From positions 248,001 to 312,000 of the forward strand of contig CANLCX010000002.1 of NCBI GenBank assembly GCA_947489315.1: a stretch of 64,000 bases of DNA. Direction: 5' to 3'. Position 1 is the stretch's first letter. Each line of letters begins with the position of its first letter. Below, one piece after another: positions 47,008 to 56,963 of this stretch. The notes beneath the pieces are model-generated. The model was not told the DNA's origin and made no database searches. It worked only from the letters and a program-made list of their open reading frames with translations. This DNA comes from an uncultured Sphingomonadaceae bacterium. GTDB taxonomy: Bacteria > Pseudomonadota > Alphaproteobacteria > Sphingomonadales > Sphingomonadaceae. A program made the translations under genes and the position numbers.

Positions 47008-49568
47008 ATTATGCGTTCTTTCTCTTCAATCTCAAAGACTTCGAGCATATCGCCTGGTTTGATGTCGTTGGTGTCTTCGAGCACCGCACCACATTCCATG
47101 CCGGCACGGACCTCTTCGACATCGTCTTTGAAGCGCCGCAGCGACCCGATGGTCGTTGCGCTGATGATAACATCGTCGCGGGTAAGACGGGCGAATAGAC
47201 CCTTGCGAAGCGAACCTTCGGTGACCAACAAACCAGCGGCTTTGTCTTTCTTGCCGGATTTGAACACCTCTTTGACTTCGGCACGGCCCATGACGTTCTC
47301 GATCTTCTCTGGACCAAGTTCACCAGCCATTTCAGCGCGGATTTCATCGGTCAGATCATAGATAATGTCGAAATATTTGAGCCGCACACCATCACGCTTC
47401 GCGATTTCGCGCGCTTTCGCGTTGGGACGCACGTTAAAGCCGATAATTGGGGCCTTGCTGGCGCTCGCCAGGGTCACATCGGACTCGGTGATCGCACCAA
47501 CACCGCTATGCAAAATCCGAACCTTGATATCATCATTGGATATCTTGTTCAGCGCCTGCACAATCGCTTCGGTACTGCCCTGCACGTCGGCTTTGACCAG
47601 CAGTGGGAATTCCACGGCACTGTCGGCTGCTGCAGAGAACATATTCTCAAGACTGGTTGGCGCTTGCGTCGTGCGGTGCAGTTTCTCTTGCTCCGCGCGG
47701 TAGGTTGCAACTTCCCGTGCACGCGATTCATTCTCGACCACGGTCAGCTTGTCACCAGCGGATGGTACACCAGAAAGACCAAGCACTTCGACCGGAACAG
47801 ATGGACCGGCCTCTTTGGCTTGCTGCCCTTTGTCGTCGATCAAAGCCCGGACTTTACCGGTTTGCGAACCAACAACGAAGATATCGCCGCGTTTCAAGGT
47901 ACCGCGTTGCACCAATACGGTGGCAACCGGTCCGCGTCCCTTATCAAGCTTCGCTTCGATCACAATGCCTTCGGCCGCACGATCCGGACGGGCTTTGAGT
48001 TCAAGCAATTCGGCCTGCAAGTGGATTTTCTCGATCAGCTCATCCAAATTGGTTTTCTTGAGCGCAGAGACTTCAACATCCTGCACATCACCGGACATGG
48101 CTTCCACAATCACTTCATGTTCGAGCAGACGGGTACGAACCGTTGTCGGGTCAGCGCCTTCCTTGTCGATCTTGTTAATCGCCACAATCATCGGCACGCC
48201 GGCCGCTTTCGTGTGGTTGATCGCTTCAATCGTCTGCGGCATCAAGCCGTCATCCGCAGCAACCACCAATATCACGATATCGGTCGCATTGGCCCCGCGC
48301 AGACGCATGCTGGTAAAGGCTTCATGGCCTGGCGTATCAAGGAAGGTAACCTTGTCACCCGATTTCATTTGGACCTGATAAGCACCAATATGCTGGGTAA
48401 TTCCGCCAGCTTCACCGGCAACCACATCGGTTCCGCGCAAAGCGTCCAGCAAGGATGTTTTACCATGATCAACATGGCCCATGATCGTTACGACAGGAGG
48501 ACGTGGTTTCTGCGTTTCGATGGGATCGACATCTTTTTCGACATCAATTTCAACATCAGCCTCGGACACACGTTGAATATTGTGGCCAAATTCTTCGACC
48601 AGCAATTCGGCGGTATCCTGATCAATCGTCTGGTTGACAGTGACCATGGAGCCCATGTTGAACAGGGATTTGACCAAGGCAGCGCCTTTTTCGCCCATAC
48701 GTTTGGACAGTTCCTGTACCGTAATCGCTTCTGGAACGATCACATCGCGGATCTGCTTTTCACGCGGTTCACGCGGTTGACCGGATCTTTGCGCACGCTT
48801 TTCTTTCTCACGCGCACGTTTGAGCGCAGCCAAAGAACGGGCACGGGCCGCACCATCTTCACCGCGCAGCGCACTGCTAACGGTCAATTTACCGGACTGG
48901 CGACGATCATTACGATCGCTGCGTCCGGTTTTTGGTTTTTCCTTCGGCTCAGGACGCTTTGGCGTCGCCACTGGCGTAAATTTACGCGCTGGCGGATGCT
49001 TCGCGGTCGTCGCAGCCGGCTTCGCTTCCGTCGATTCTGATGTTTCAGCAACTTCGGCGACAGAGGCTGCCGCTGCTTCTTCCGCAGCCTTGATTTCTTC
49101 CTGCGCCTTTTTAGCCGCTTCTTCTTCGGCTTTGGCCTTTTCTTCCGCCCGCTTCTTATCGTCGGCGGTCTGGTCTTTCTTGGCCTTGGTGTCGCGTTTG
49201 CGCGCGGCCTCCATGGAGTTCAGGCGCTCTTCTTCTGCCTGACGCAACAATTGGGCCTGCTTTTCCTGACGCGTCATGACGTCTTCTTGCTTTGGCTTGG
49301 GGGCCGGCGCAGGTGCAGGTGCAGGTTTTTTCGCTTCAACGGGGGCGGGCGCAGGCGCAGGAGCAGGTATCGGCGTTTCCGGTACGATATCCTTGGCAGC
49401 TTCCTGTGCACCAGGTTTGCCCACTAGCTTGCGGCGCTTGACCTCGACGACGACCTTATTGGTCCGTCCGTGGCTAAACGTCTGTTTGACTTCACCAGGC
49501 TCTACCGAACGCTTTAGTCCCAAGGGCTTGCGTGCAGGTTTTGCGGTATCTTTGTTATCTTCACTCAT
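47004..49568 (-). CDS. infB: Translation initiation factor IF-2
   Basis: 854 residues. A long, charged, Ala/Pro/Lys-rich N-terminal part (about 50-250) precedes the G domain with [24 protein letters not shown] and NKID, and the C-terminal domains II-IV end in [16 protein letters not shown]. It brings initiator tRNA to the 30S subunit. The N-terminal repeats are runs of Ala-Pro ([14 protein letters not shown]). It follows ylxR after 65 bases. Confidence 0.98.
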   Translation of the reverse strand: MSEDNKDTAKPARKPLGLKRSVEPGEVKQTFSHGRTNKVVVEVKRRKLVGKPGAQEAAKDIVPETPIPAPAPAPAPVEAKKPAPAPAPAPKPKQEDVMTRQEKQAQLLRQAEEERLNSMEAARKRDTKAKKDQTADDKKRAEEKAKAEEEAAKKAQEEIKAAEEAAAASVAEVAETSESTEAKPAATTAKHPPARKFTPVATPKRPEPKEKPKTGRSDRNDRRQSGKLTVSSALRGEDGAARARSLAALKRAREKEKRAQRSGQPREPREKQIRDVIVPEAITVQELSKRMGEKGAALVKSLFNMGSMVTVNQTIDQDTAELLVEEFGHNIQRVSEADVEIDVEKDVDPIETQKPRPPVVTIMGHVDHGKTSLLDALRGTDVVAGEAGGITQHIGAYQVQMKSGDKVTFLDTPGHEAFTSMRLRGANATDIVILVVAADDGLMPQTIEAINHTKAAGVPMIVAINKIDKEGADPTTVRTRLLEHEVIVEAMSGDVQDVEVSALKKTNLDELIEKIHLQAELLELKARPDRAAEGIVIEAKLDKGRGPVATVLVQRGTLKRGDIFVVGSQTGKVRALIDDKGQQAKEAGPSVPVEVLGLSGVPSAGDKLTVVENESRAREVATYRAEQEKLHRTTQAPTSLENMFSAAADSAVEFPLLVKADVQGSTEAIVQALNKISNDDIKVRILHSGVGAITESDVTLASASKAPIIGFNVRPNAKAREIAKRDGVRLKYFDIIYDLTDEIRAEMAGELGPEKIENVMGRAEVKEVFKSGKKDKAAGLLVTEGSLRKGLFARLTRDDVIISATTIGSLRRFKDDVEEVRAGMECGAVLEDTNDIKPGDMLEVFEIEEKERII

Positions 49569-49633
49569 CGAACAGACTTAATCCTTAAAAAATTCATTAC
49601 TTCAATATCTTAACTGACTAACTTACAATCAGT

Positions 49634-50323
49634 TCACGCAACTTTCTTTTCCGCCTCGCTGTCGCCATCGACTTTATCATAACCGATAAAGCGACACCAT
49701 CTATCCAGCATGTGCGATATTCGCCCCGCTGCGCGCTTGTCGGTTATTCCGATATGCACCACATTTTGACGGCCCAATGCCACAGAAAGGGTCTGTCGGT
49801 CCACCGGCAATATCTGACCGCGGATATCCTGGCCTTCGCGGTCACTGCCGACGCGCCAAGCCTGATCCAGTTTCGCAGACCCGTCACGGCCAGCATCCGA
49901 CGCATGCAGCAACATGTTGAGTGCGCCCTGTCTTGCCGACGTTTCAATCTTTTCCGAGCCAGTCAGGAGCATCCCGCCGCGCGATTCAAGCCCTAACCTG
50001 TCTAATGTGGCGCGTTCGAGCGCTTTTTCAACCTGTTGGGGCAGATCATCTGGGATAGCGAGCTTGCCGGTTTTGAAAGCGCGAGATAATGCGCCTTTTA
50101 GCGCACCCTTAGCCTGCGCCTCTTCCAACGCGCTGCGATCCACACTGATCCAGGCCCCGCGGCCAGGCGCTTTGGCCCGCACATCCGGTGCAATGGCATC
50201 ATCGGGGCTAAGCGCCAAACGCACTAATGCTTCCTGAGGAAAGCTTTCCCCAGTCAATATGCATTTTCGATGTGCTGCGCGATCTAAAGGTTTAGAAGGC
50301 GTCTCATTGGGGAGCTTCCGCAT
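49634..50323 (-). CDS. ylxR: YlxR/DUF448 RNA-binding protein
   Basis: 229 residues. HRKCILTGESFPQEALVRLAL and GRGAWISVDRSALEEAQ are the YlxR (DUF448) motif; the second half is L7Ae-like (NMLLHASDAGRDGS, VDRQTLSVALGRQNVVHIGI). Some members bind RNA and others regulate RNase P or nucleoid expression in other taxa. GGGAGGACG precedes the ATG at 50323, which overlaps the nusA end by about 20 bases. Confidence 0.9.
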   Translation of the reverse strand: MRKLPNETPSKPLDRAAHRKCILTGESFPQEALVRLALSPDDAIAPDVRAKAPGRGAWISVDRSALEEAQAKGALKGALSRAFKTGKLAIPDDLPQQVEKALERATLDRLGLESRGGMLLTGSEKIETSARQGALNMLLHASDAGRDGSAKLDQAWRVGSDREGQDIRGQILPVDRQTLSVALGRQNVVHIGITDKRAAGRISHMLDRWCRFIGYDKVDGDSEAEKKVA

Positions 50324-51935
50324 TAGCGTCCTCCCCTTTTTCTGCCTCAGCAGCAGGTGCCGCTGCATCATCTTCGTCTTCGAACCAGTGCGCACGAGCG
50401 GCCATGATAATCTCATTGCCCTGCTCTTCGGTCAGACCATAGGTCGCCAAAACGCCATCGGGCTCTGGCTTACGGTTGTCATTGCGGCGGCGTGGTTCGG
50501 ATTTGCGCTTCAGTACCAACTCGTCGGTCGCCAAATCAGCAACATCATCGAGGGTTTTGAGGCCCGCTTTACCCAAAGTCACCAACATCGCTTCGGTCAT
50601 GTGCGGCAGTTCGGCGATCGCATCTTCGACACCAAGCTCGGTCCGCTCTTCTTTCGCAGCCGCTTCACGGCGTTCCAATGCTTCAAGTGCGCGATTCTGG
50701 AGTTCGGCAGCCAATTCATCGTCAAAGCCTTCGATATTCGAAAGCTCTTCAGGAGCCACATAAGCAACTTCTTCCATCTCACTGAAGCCTTCAGCAACCA
50801 GAAGCTGCGACAAGGTTTCATCCACGTCGAGATCTTCCTGGAACATCGCGGTGCGCACGGCAAATTCAGCCTGACGCTTCTCGCTGCTATCCGCTTCGGT
50901 CATGATGTCGATGGCCAAACCGGTCAGTTGTGACGCGAGACGGACATTTTGTCCGCGGCGACCAATAGCAAGGCTGAGCTGATCATCAGGAACAACCACT
51001 TCGATGCGGCCTTCTTCTTCGTCGATCAGCACGCGGCTCACCGTTGCAGGCTGCAACGCGTTTACAACAAAGGTTGCGATATCATCGGACCAAGGAATAA
51101 TGTCGATTTTCTCGCCCTGCATTTCCTGCACGACGGCCTGAACGCGGCTACCCTTCATACCCACACAGGCACCAACCGGATCGATCGAGCTGTCCTGGCT
51201 GATTACACCAATTTTGGCGCGGCTGCCGGGATCACGGGCGGCGGCTTTAATTTCGATAATGCCGTCGTAAATTTCAGGCACTTCCTGCGCAAACAAGAGC
51301 TTCATGAAATCAGGATGCGCGCGGGACAGAAATATCTGTGGTCCACGGTTTTCCCGGCGGACATTCATAATCAGCGAACGGACACGGTCGCCAACACGAG
51401 CGGCTTCACGGGGAATTTGTTGGTCGCGGCGGATAACGCCTTCGGCGCGGCCCAAGTCAACGACGACATGGCCGAATTCCACCGATTTCACGACACCGGT
51501 AATGATTTCGCCAGCACGGTCCTTAAATTCTTCAAACTGCCGCTCGCGCTCTGCGTCACGGACTTTCTGGAAGATAACCTGTTTCGCGGACTGTGCATCA
51601 ATGCGGCCCAGATCAACGGCAGGCAGCGGATCAACGATAAAGTCACCGACTTTCGGATCTTTTTCGAGCTTTTCAGCCTGCTTCAGGTCAACCTGTTTGA
51701 AGTAATCTTCAACTTCTTCGACCACCTCAACCACACGCCACAGACGCAGGTCACCGGTTTGCAGGTCGAGCTTGGCGCGAATATCATTTTCAGCACCATA
51801 GCGTGCACGGGCCGCTTTCTGGATCGCCTCTTCCATCGCTTCGACCACAATGGCCTTGTCGATCATCTTTTCCGATGCGACCGCATTAGCAATCGCAAGC
51901 AGTTCGGCTTTATTTGCGGAAATGGCACTGGCCAT
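50304..51935 (-). CDS. nusA: Transcription termination/antitermination factor NusA
   Basis: 543 residues. N-terminal RNA polymerase-binding domain, S1 domain (GEIITGVVKSVEFGHVVVDL), KH domains (GACVGMKGSRVQAVVQEM), and two C-terminal helix-hairpin-helix repeats as in alphaproteobacteria. It modulates pausing and termination. Follows rimP by 2 bases. Confidence 0.97.
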   Translation of the reverse strand: MASAISANKAELLAIANAVASEKMIDKAIVVEAMEEAIQKAARARYGAENDIRAKLDLQTGDLRLWRVVEVVEEVEDYFKQVDLKQAEKLEKDPKVGDFIVDPLPAVDLGRIDAQSAKQVIFQKVRDAERERQFEEFKDRAGEIITGVVKSVEFGHVVVDLGRAEGVIRRDQQIPREAARVGDRVRSLIMNVRRENRGPQIFLSRAHPDFMKLLFAQEVPEIYDGIIEIKAAARDPGSRAKIGVISQDSSIDPVGACVGMKGSRVQAVVQEMQGEKIDIIPWSDDIATFVVNALQPATVSRVLIDEEEGRIEVVVPDDQLSLAIGRRGQNVRLASQLTGLAIDIMTEADSSEKRQAEFAVRTAMFQEDLDVDETLSQLLVAEGFSEMEEVAYVAPEELSNIEGFDDELAAELQNRALEALERREAAAKEERTELGVEDAIAELPHMTEAMLVTLGKAGLKTLDDVADLATDELVLKRKSEPRRRNDNRKPEPDGVLATYGLTEEQGNEIIMAARAHWFEDEDDAAAPAAEAEKGEDANAEAPQ

Positions 51936-51937
51936 GA

Positions 51938-52498
51938 TTAGTCTTCCTGTTCTTCGTTTAGAGGTTCTTCTTCAATTTCGTCCGCGCCATCGGCAGTAAC
52001 CGGGATGGTCGCAGCAATCAGAGCATCGGTCAGCATCAGCTTTGCGCTGTGTACATTATCTAGGTTGGTCGTTTGACGCCCCGCCTTGCGATCGTCAATC
52101 GCTATTATCTCACCTTCGATGCCTTCAATCAAGCCGCGCAACTGTTTCTTGCCCGAAACAGCTTCAATAAGGTTCATCCGCGCTTCATGGCCAGCCCAAT
52201 TCGCATAGTCTTTTGCACGGGTTAGCGGCCGATCAATGCCGGGCGAGCTCACTTCGAGCCGGTAGGCATTTTCAATCGGATCACGGCCCTCTTCTTCCAG
52301 CTCATCAAATTTCGCTGAAATACGCCGCGACAAGGCTGCGCAATCATCAATGCCGAGCTGTCCGGTTTCCGGACGCTCCGCCATGATCTGCAAAGTTGGT
52401 TCATCCGAACCAGAGACAAACTGCACGCGCACCAATTCAAAGCCGAGAGCGTCGCTCTCAGGCTTGATCAGGTCTACAAGGGCAGTCATATCAGTCAA
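51938..52498 (-). CDS. rimP: Ribosome maturation factor RimP
   Basis: 186 residues. LGFELVRVQFVSGSDEPTLQIMAERP and DCAALSRRISAKFDE, then YRLEVSSPGIDRPLTRAKDYANWAGHE (given by its ends), are the RimP pattern. It acts in 30S assembly. It heads the rimP-nusA-ylxR-infB operon. Confidence 0.95.
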   Translation of the reverse strand: MTDMTALVDLIKPESDALGFELVRVQFVSGSDEPTLQIMAERPETGQLGIDDCAALSRRISAKFDELEEEGRDPIENAYRLEVSSPGIDRPLTRAKDYANWAGHEARMNLIEAVSGKKQLRGLIEGIEGEIIAIDDRKAGRQTTNLDNVHSAKLMLTDALIAATIPVTADGADEIEEEPLNEEQED

Positions 52499-52587
52499 AT
52501 TTTGTTCCAGGTAAAATGCAAAACTCTTTCGTGCCGGCCCCGTTTGGCGCCAGCCCCTTCAAAATCTCACAATGTTGGGATGACTGC

Positions 52588-52616
52588 TATTTAGGGACTG
52601 ATTCCCAAATTTGCAA
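52588..52616 (-). promoter_or_regulatory. Candidate promoter of the rimP operon
   Basis: On the minus strand TTGCAA (52611-52616) and TAAATA (52588-52593) are 17 bases apart, in the 161-base gap divergent from the phosphatase gene. The leader to rimP would be about 80 bases. Match to consensus is partial. Confidence 0.4.
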
Positions 52617-52659
52617 TGGAAGAATTGCCGATAGGCTAGTTTGCTTCTAATGCGGCAAA

Positions 52660-53133
52660 ATGAGGCCCTCTATTTACAAGATTAACAGCCCGACTCTTGG
52701 CTCGCTATTTCAAATGCCAAAACCGTCGGGTGAATGGTTGCGGGATGATCTGAAATTTTATCAGGCATCGGGAATGGATCATATTATCTCGTTGCTAGAA
52801 ACCGAAGAAGAAACCGAGTTAGGTCTTTTGCGTGAACAAGAAAATTGCAATCAGATTGGGCTGGATTTTACGTCGTTCCCAATACCGGATCGCCAAATTC
52901 CAGATTTGGATAGATTCAGACCAGTGGTCACAAGTCTAGTAGCAAAATTGTCCCAGGGTCAGTCGCTGGGTATTCATTGCCGGGCAGGAATTGGGCGATC
53001 AGGGCTGCTGACTTGTTGCATCCTGAAATCTGTTGGATTGAAAACAGAAGATGCAATTGAATTGGTTTCCCAAGCTCGAGGATTGAAAATTCCGGACACA
53101 CAAATTCAGATAGATTTCATCGAATCTTATTGA
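52660..53133 (+). CDS. Dual-specificity / tyrosine phosphatase family protein
   Basis: 157 residues. The P-loop IHCRAGIGRSGLL contains the catalytic HCxxGxxR pattern. LGSLFQMPKPSGEWLRDDLKFY and MDHIISLLETEEETELGL (given in part) form the preceding alpha/beta region as in cyclin-dependent phosphatase-like enzymes. Composition is AT-richer than the ribosomal genes beside it, and the gene is isolated between divergent rimP and convergent aquaporin genes, overlapping the aquaporin end by 7 bases. Substrate unknown. Confidence 0.8.
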   Translation: MRPSIYKINSPTLGSLFQMPKPSGEWLRDDLKFYQASGMDHIISLLETEEETELGLLREQENCNQIGLDFTSFPIPDRQIPDLDRFRPVVTSLVAKLSQGQSLGIHCRAGIGRSGLLTCCILKSVGLKTEDAIELVSQARGLKIPDTQIQIDFIESY

Positions 53134-53807
53134 GCGGAACAATCTAGTTCCTGAAACAACCAGCGCGTAGCCACCCAGGCCAATGTTGCGCCGACAAATT
53201 GAGCAGTGACAAATCCGGCAACATCCACAGGTGCAATTCCGGCAAAGCTGTTGGAAAAAGCGCGGCCAACGGTAATCGCCGGATTGGCAAAACTGGTCGA
53301 GCTAGTGAACCAATATCCTGCGGAGATGTAGAGCCCTACCGCCGGTGCTACCCAGTCCGGCCGAAACCGGACGGTGCCTAATATCGTGAACAACAGCCCA
53401 AATGTGGCAATGAACTCGCCAAGCCATTGACCGCTTCCGGTTCGCGCTTTCTCGCTCAGCTGGAAAACCGGTAGTTCAAACATGATATGCGCCGCCCAGA
53501 CACCGATCAGACCGCCTATCAGCTGCATCGCAACGAACAACCCGCCATCAAACAGTGATAGCTCTTTCCGCAACACCATCACGAACGTGACAGCGGGATT
53601 GAAGTGGGCACCGGATATCGGCGCTAATACCGCGATCAGCACAAATAATATCGCGCCCGTGGCCAGCGTGTTGCCCAGCAGCGCAATGGCGATATTTCCA
53701 CCGGCCAGTGATTCCGCCATAATTCCCGACCCGACGACGGTGACAAAGAGAAAAAATGATCCCAGCGCTTCAGCGCCAAGCCTTTGCGCTCGCGAAAATT
53801 CCACCAT
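53127..53807 (-). CDS. Aquaporin (MIP family), arsenic-associated
   Basis: 226 residues with six membrane helices and the two pore motifs HFNPAVT and SFANPAIT. The second half-loop carries Arg/Gly-rich helices TVGRAFSNSF as in aquaglyceroporins. In ars operons of some alphaproteobacteria an aquaglyceroporin (AqpS) exports arsenite; the position behind arsR and arsI suggests this role here, though it is inference. ATG at 53807 is used; an alternative ATG at 53834 overlaps arsI. Confidence 0.82.
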   Translation of the reverse strand: MVEFSRAQRLGAEALGSFFLFVTVVGSGIMAESLAGGNIAIALLGNTLATGAILFVLIAVLAPISGAHFNPAVTFVMVLRKELSLFDGGLFVAMQLIGGLIGVWAAHIMFELPVFQLSEKARTGSGQWLGEFIATFGLLFTILGTVRFRPDWVAPAVGLYISAGYWFTSSTSFANPAITVGRAFSNSFAGIAPVDVAGFVTAQFVGATLAWVATRWLFQELDCSAQ

Positions 53808-53818
53808 GTTTATGGCGC

Positions 53819-54244
53819 CTAGCTCAGGCCACATGCCTTATCGGAGCGGCTACCATCAAGGTCTGGCAATTTTCCATAATGAGTTACCTGTCCGTCGGAA
53901 TAAAAGGCTTCCCAGATCAAGCCGTCAGGGTCCTGCGTCCAGTTTTTCTCCGACGAGGCATAGCAGCACGTGGTTGCGCCTTCCTCAAACCGGGGACCAG
54001 CCGCTTCCTGCACCCGTTGATAGACAGCCGCCAATTCTTCGGGGTTTTCTGCCTGCAGGCCGACATGGGCTATGCCCGTTTCATCACTGGCAGGCTCAAT
54101 CGAAAAATTAATATACGGATCATCGAGCATCCATTTTATATAATCCGGCTTTACGACCGCTGGCTGCTCGCCAAACAGGTTTGCATAATAAGCGCGGGAT
54201 TTTTCGAGATCCGATACTTTCAGGTTGAGGTGAAATCGTTTCAT
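53819..54244 (-). CDS. arsI: ArsI/CadI-type dioxygenase (C-As lyase family)
   Basis: 141 residues of the vicinal oxygen chelate fold. KRFHLNLKVSDLEKSRAYY begins with the metal ligand His5; further ligands are His60 (GIAHVGLQ) and Glu112 (IWEAF). The vicinal cysteine pair at residues 93-94 (TTCCYASSEKNW) is the arsenical-binding pair of ArsI. The enzyme cleaves the carbon-arsenic bond of trivalent organoarsenicals using Fe(II) and oxygen. ATGA overlap with arsR shows coupling. The next gene is the aquaporin. Confidence 0.85.
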   Translation of the reverse strand: MKRFHLNLKVSDLEKSRAYYANLFGEQPAVVKPDYIKWMLDDPYINFSIEPASDETGIAHVGLQAENPEELAAVYQRVQEAAGPRFEEGATTCCYASSEKNWTQDPDGLIWEAFYSDGQVTHYGKLPDLDGSRSDKACGLS

Positions 54245-54588
54245 AAGACTTGTCCTTCCATACAATCCGGGGCCGCGTCCTCGGGCAGACAGTCGTCGCC
54301 TGCGCAGCAATTTTCCAAAAGAAACGCCATCAACCGGTTCATCGCCTGAAAATCAGCGCGATAGATAATCGAGCGCCCGTCCCTCTCATCGCTCACCACG
54401 CCGCCATTTTTGAGATGAGACAGGTGAAAGGATAGCGAGCTAGGCGGCAGATCGAGTTTTTTCGCGATTTGACCAGCGGGCAAACCGCTCCGCCCCGCCT
54501 GCACCAGCAAGCGGAATATCGCCAACCGATGCTCCTGCGCCAGCGCAGAAAGCGCATTAACGGCGGTGTAATTTCGAATCATTTCCAT
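54241..54588 (-). CDS. arsR: ArsR family arsenic-responsive repressor
   Basis: 115 residues of winged helix with ALAQEHRLAIFRLLVQAG, GLPAGQIAKKLDLPPSSLSFHLSHL and DERDGRSIIYRADFQAM. The C-terminal ENCCAGDDC holds the cysteine cluster of the NCC-type arsenite-binding ArsR. It represses this operon until arsenite binds. ATG codons at 54588 and 54582 both follow the -10 box within a few bases, so the mRNA is probably leaderless or nearly so. Confidence 0.87.
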   Translation of the reverse strand: MEMIRNYTAVNALSALAQEHRLAIFRLLVQAGRSGLPAGQIAKKLDLPPSSLSFHLSHLKNGGVVSDERDGRSIIYRADFQAMNRLMAFLLENCCAGDDCLPEDAAPDCMEGQVL

Positions 54589-54624
54589 ATTTCCAGTATT
54601 ATCGAAATATAAGATGAAAGTCAA
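54587..54624 (-). promoter_or_regulatory. arsR promoter with overlapping operator
   Basis: On the minus strand TTGACT (54619-54624), a 17-base spacer and TAATAC (54596-54601) make a near-consensus sigma-70 promoter. An inverted repeat, ATATTTC (54587-54593) and GAAATAT (54604-54610), spans the -10 region and reaches the start codon, a fitting ArsR operator. Confidence 0.65.
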
Positions 54625-54663
54625 GCTGCGCGGACCTTTCGCAACTTTCCGACAAGGATGAAG

Positions 54664-55638
54664 TTAAACAGCCACCACGTTATAAACCAACTGCACGACA
54701 TAGATGACCAGCAAGATACCGCCCTCCATCCGCGTTATTTTCCGCCCGGTTGCAGCGAAAATCATCAGCAATACGGAAGTCGCTATCAGCAACGGCAGGC
54801 CATAGTTGGTAATCTCGCCTGGGATAGTCCCAGGCGCAATCACTGCGGTCACACCGCCGATGAGCAGTAGGTTAAAGATATTTGAACCCAACACATTACC
54901 AAGCGCAACAGCACTAGCGCCTTTATAGGCGGCAATGACCGAGGTCACCAGTTCCGGCAGTGATGTACCAATCGCAATGACCGTCAATCCAATGACAGCC
55001 TCGCTCATGCCAACCAGACGGGCCAAATCGACGGCACCCTCGACGAGCCAGCGACCGCCTAATACGATCAACACAATACCGCCGACTAAAATGAGAATGG
55101 AGCGCCAGAGCGGCTCTTTATCATGCAGATGCGTGTCGGTGACTTCAAGCGACTCTGCTTTTTCATGCAGGGCGCTTGCTCCAACGGGTTGGGTACGCTC
55201 AGCCCAATAGGCATAGCCGAGATACGCACAGAGGAAGGCCAGAAAGCCAACACCGATGGCTACAGTAATTCCCGTAGTGCTAGCGACAATCCAAAGGACG
55301 ATCGTTGCAACCAGCGCTAAACCACCATCCCGCCATAACGGCCCACGAGGCACAACCATAGGTAGGATCAAGGATGCTGTTCCCAGGATCAAAAGGCTAT
55401 TGGCAAGGTTCGAACCCACGACATTACCCCAAGCAATGCCGGGTGATCCTGCCCGGGCGGCTTCCACACTAGCCACAAGCTCTGGCGCAGAGGTTCCGAA
55501 TCCTACAATCGTAAGGCCAATAAGCAGTTCCGACATACCCGCCCGCTCTGCCACACGGACGGCGCCGCGCACTAGCAATTCGCCGCCGACAATCAGGACA
55601 ACGAAACCGACCAACAACAAGAAAAGCGCGACTAACAT
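54664..55638 (-). CDS. Calcium/sodium antiporter, YrbG family
   Basis: 324 residues with about ten membrane helices in two homologous halves. The alpha repeats are GFGTSAPELVASVEAARAGS and AIGTSLPELVTSVIAAYKG, and GNVVGSNLANSLLILG and GNVLGSNIFNLLLIGG follow them. It exchanges Ca2+ for Na+ at the inner membrane. It lies 11 bases after argG but is unrelated in function. Confidence 0.9.
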   Translation of the reverse strand: MLVALFLLLVGFVVLIVGGELLVRGAVRVAERAGMSELLIGLTIVGFGTSAPELVASVEAARAGSPGIAWGNVVGSNLANSLLILGTASLILPMVVPRGPLWRDGGLALVATIVLWIVASTTGITVAIGVGFLAFLCAYLGYAYWAERTQPVGASALHEKAESLEVTDTHLHDKEPLWRSILILVGGIVLIVLGGRWLVEGAVDLARLVGMSEAVIGLTVIAIGTSLPELVTSVIAAYKGASAVALGNVLGSNIFNLLLIGGVTAVIAPGTIPGEITNYGLPLLIATSVLLMIFAATGRKITRMEGGILLVIYVVQLVYNVVAV

Positions 55639-55649
55639 GTCAGATCAGA

Positions 55650-56879
55650 TCAACCGTCTCTTTTGCCGAGCAACCGCAGGCGCAAGGCATTGAGCTTTAT
55701 AAAGCCTTCTGCATCTTTCTGATCATAGGCACCTGCATCGTCCTCAAAGGTCACGACATCTTCACTGTAGAGGTTGAAATTCACATCCGCCTTGCGGCCA
55801 ACCACGTTGACCGAGCCCTTGTAGAGTTTCAGCCGAACCGTTCCGGTGACCCGCTCTTGGCTTTTATCGATCGCGGCCTGCAACATCTCGCGCTCTGGCG
55901 CGAACCAGAAGCCGTTATAAACCAGTTCGGAATATCGAGGCGCCAGCTCATCCTTCATATGCATCGCTCCGCTATCGAGCGTCAGCTGTTCAATCCCGCG
56001 ATGGGCCGCGTGATAAATGGTGCCCCCGGGCGTTTCATACATGCCGCGTGATTTCATACCGACAAAACGGTTTTCCACCAGATCAAGCCGGCCAATGCCA
56101 TGCTCGCGGCCATAGTCGTTGAGCTTTTCAAGCAAGGTCGCAGGGCTCATGCCCTCGCCGTTAATCGCGACGCCGTCGCCGCGTTCAAAATCAATCGTAA
56201 TATATTCAGGCTTATCGGGCGCATCTTCAGGATTATTGGTCCGTGAATAGACATAATCCGGCACTTCTTCCCACGGATCTTCGAGTATTTTGCCTTCGGA
56301 AGATGTGTGGAGCATATTGGCATCGGTCGAGAAAGGCGCTTCCCCGCGCTTATCTTTAGGGACTGGAATCTGATGCTTTTCGGCAAACTCGATCAATTTC
56401 GTCCGGCTGGTCAAATCCCATTCCCGCCACGGCGCGATCACCTTCACATCCGGGTTCAGGCCATAATAGCCTAATTCAAAACGGATCTGGTCATTGCCTT
56501 TGCCGGTTGCACCATGGGACACAGCATCAGCGCCGGTTTGCTTGGCAATCTCGATCTGGCGCTTGGAAATAAGCGGACGCGCAATGGAGGTGCCCAGCAG
56601 ATACAGGCCCTCATAAAGCGCATTGGCGCGCATCATCGGAAAGACAAAATCACGCACAAATTCTTCGCGCAGATCGTCAATGAAAATGTGTTCCGGCTTA
56701 ACGCCTAGCGTTTCAGCAACTTTACGCGCAGGGCCAAGCTCTTCGCCCTGCCCCAAATCGGCGGTGAAGGTCACAACCTCACACTGGTATTCCTGCTGCA
56801 ACCATTTCAATATGACGCTGGTATCCAGGCCGCCGGAAAAGGCCAAAACCACACGTTTAACGGAATCGCTCATGCTCAT
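55650..56879 (-). CDS. argG: Argininosuccinate synthase
   Basis: 409 residues. ATP-pyrophosphatase P-loop [35 protein letters not shown] and [22 protein letters not shown] (given by its ends) are all conserved. It joins citrulline and aspartate in arginine biosynthesis. Two nearby ATG codons (56879, 56873) differ by two residues. Confidence 0.97.
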   Translation of the reverse strand: MSMSDSVKRVVLAFSGGLDTSVILKWLQQEYQCEVVTFTADLGQGEELGPARKVAETLGVKPEHIFIDDLREEFVRDFVFPMMRANALYEGLYLLGTSIARPLISKRQIEIAKQTGADAVSHGATGKGNDQIRFELGYYGLNPDVKVIAPWREWDLTSRTKLIEFAEKHQIPVPKDKRGEAPFSTDANMLHTSSEGKILEDPWEEVPDYVYSRTNNPEDAPDKPEYITIDFERGDGVAINGEGMSPATLLEKLNDYGREHGIGRLDLVENRFVGMKSRGMYETPGGTIYHAAHRGIEQLTLDSGAMHMKDELAPRYSELVYNGFWFAPEREMLQAAIDKSQERVTGTVRLKLYKGSVNVVGRKADVNFNLYSEDVVTFEDDAGAYDQKDAEGFIKLNALRLRLLGKRDG

Positions 56880-56963
56880 ACTTTCGAAAAAGGAATTGCC
56901 GCGCGCCTAACAGGCTGAAAGACACGGCGCAATATGATATGCAGCTTAATGGAGGAGAGAAAC

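Noticed and set aside
47508-49040. Long open frame (510 codons) on the plus strand opposite infB
   Set aside because: It is a shadow of infB: His/Phe/Arg-rich, no start context, no recognisable domain, while the minus frame is a complete IF-2.
49270-49390. Repetitive GCAGGTGCAGGTGC-like sequence resembling a tandem repeat
   Set aside because: It encodes the Ala-Pro-rich N-terminal region of IF-2 and is codon repetition, not a CRISPR or satellite.
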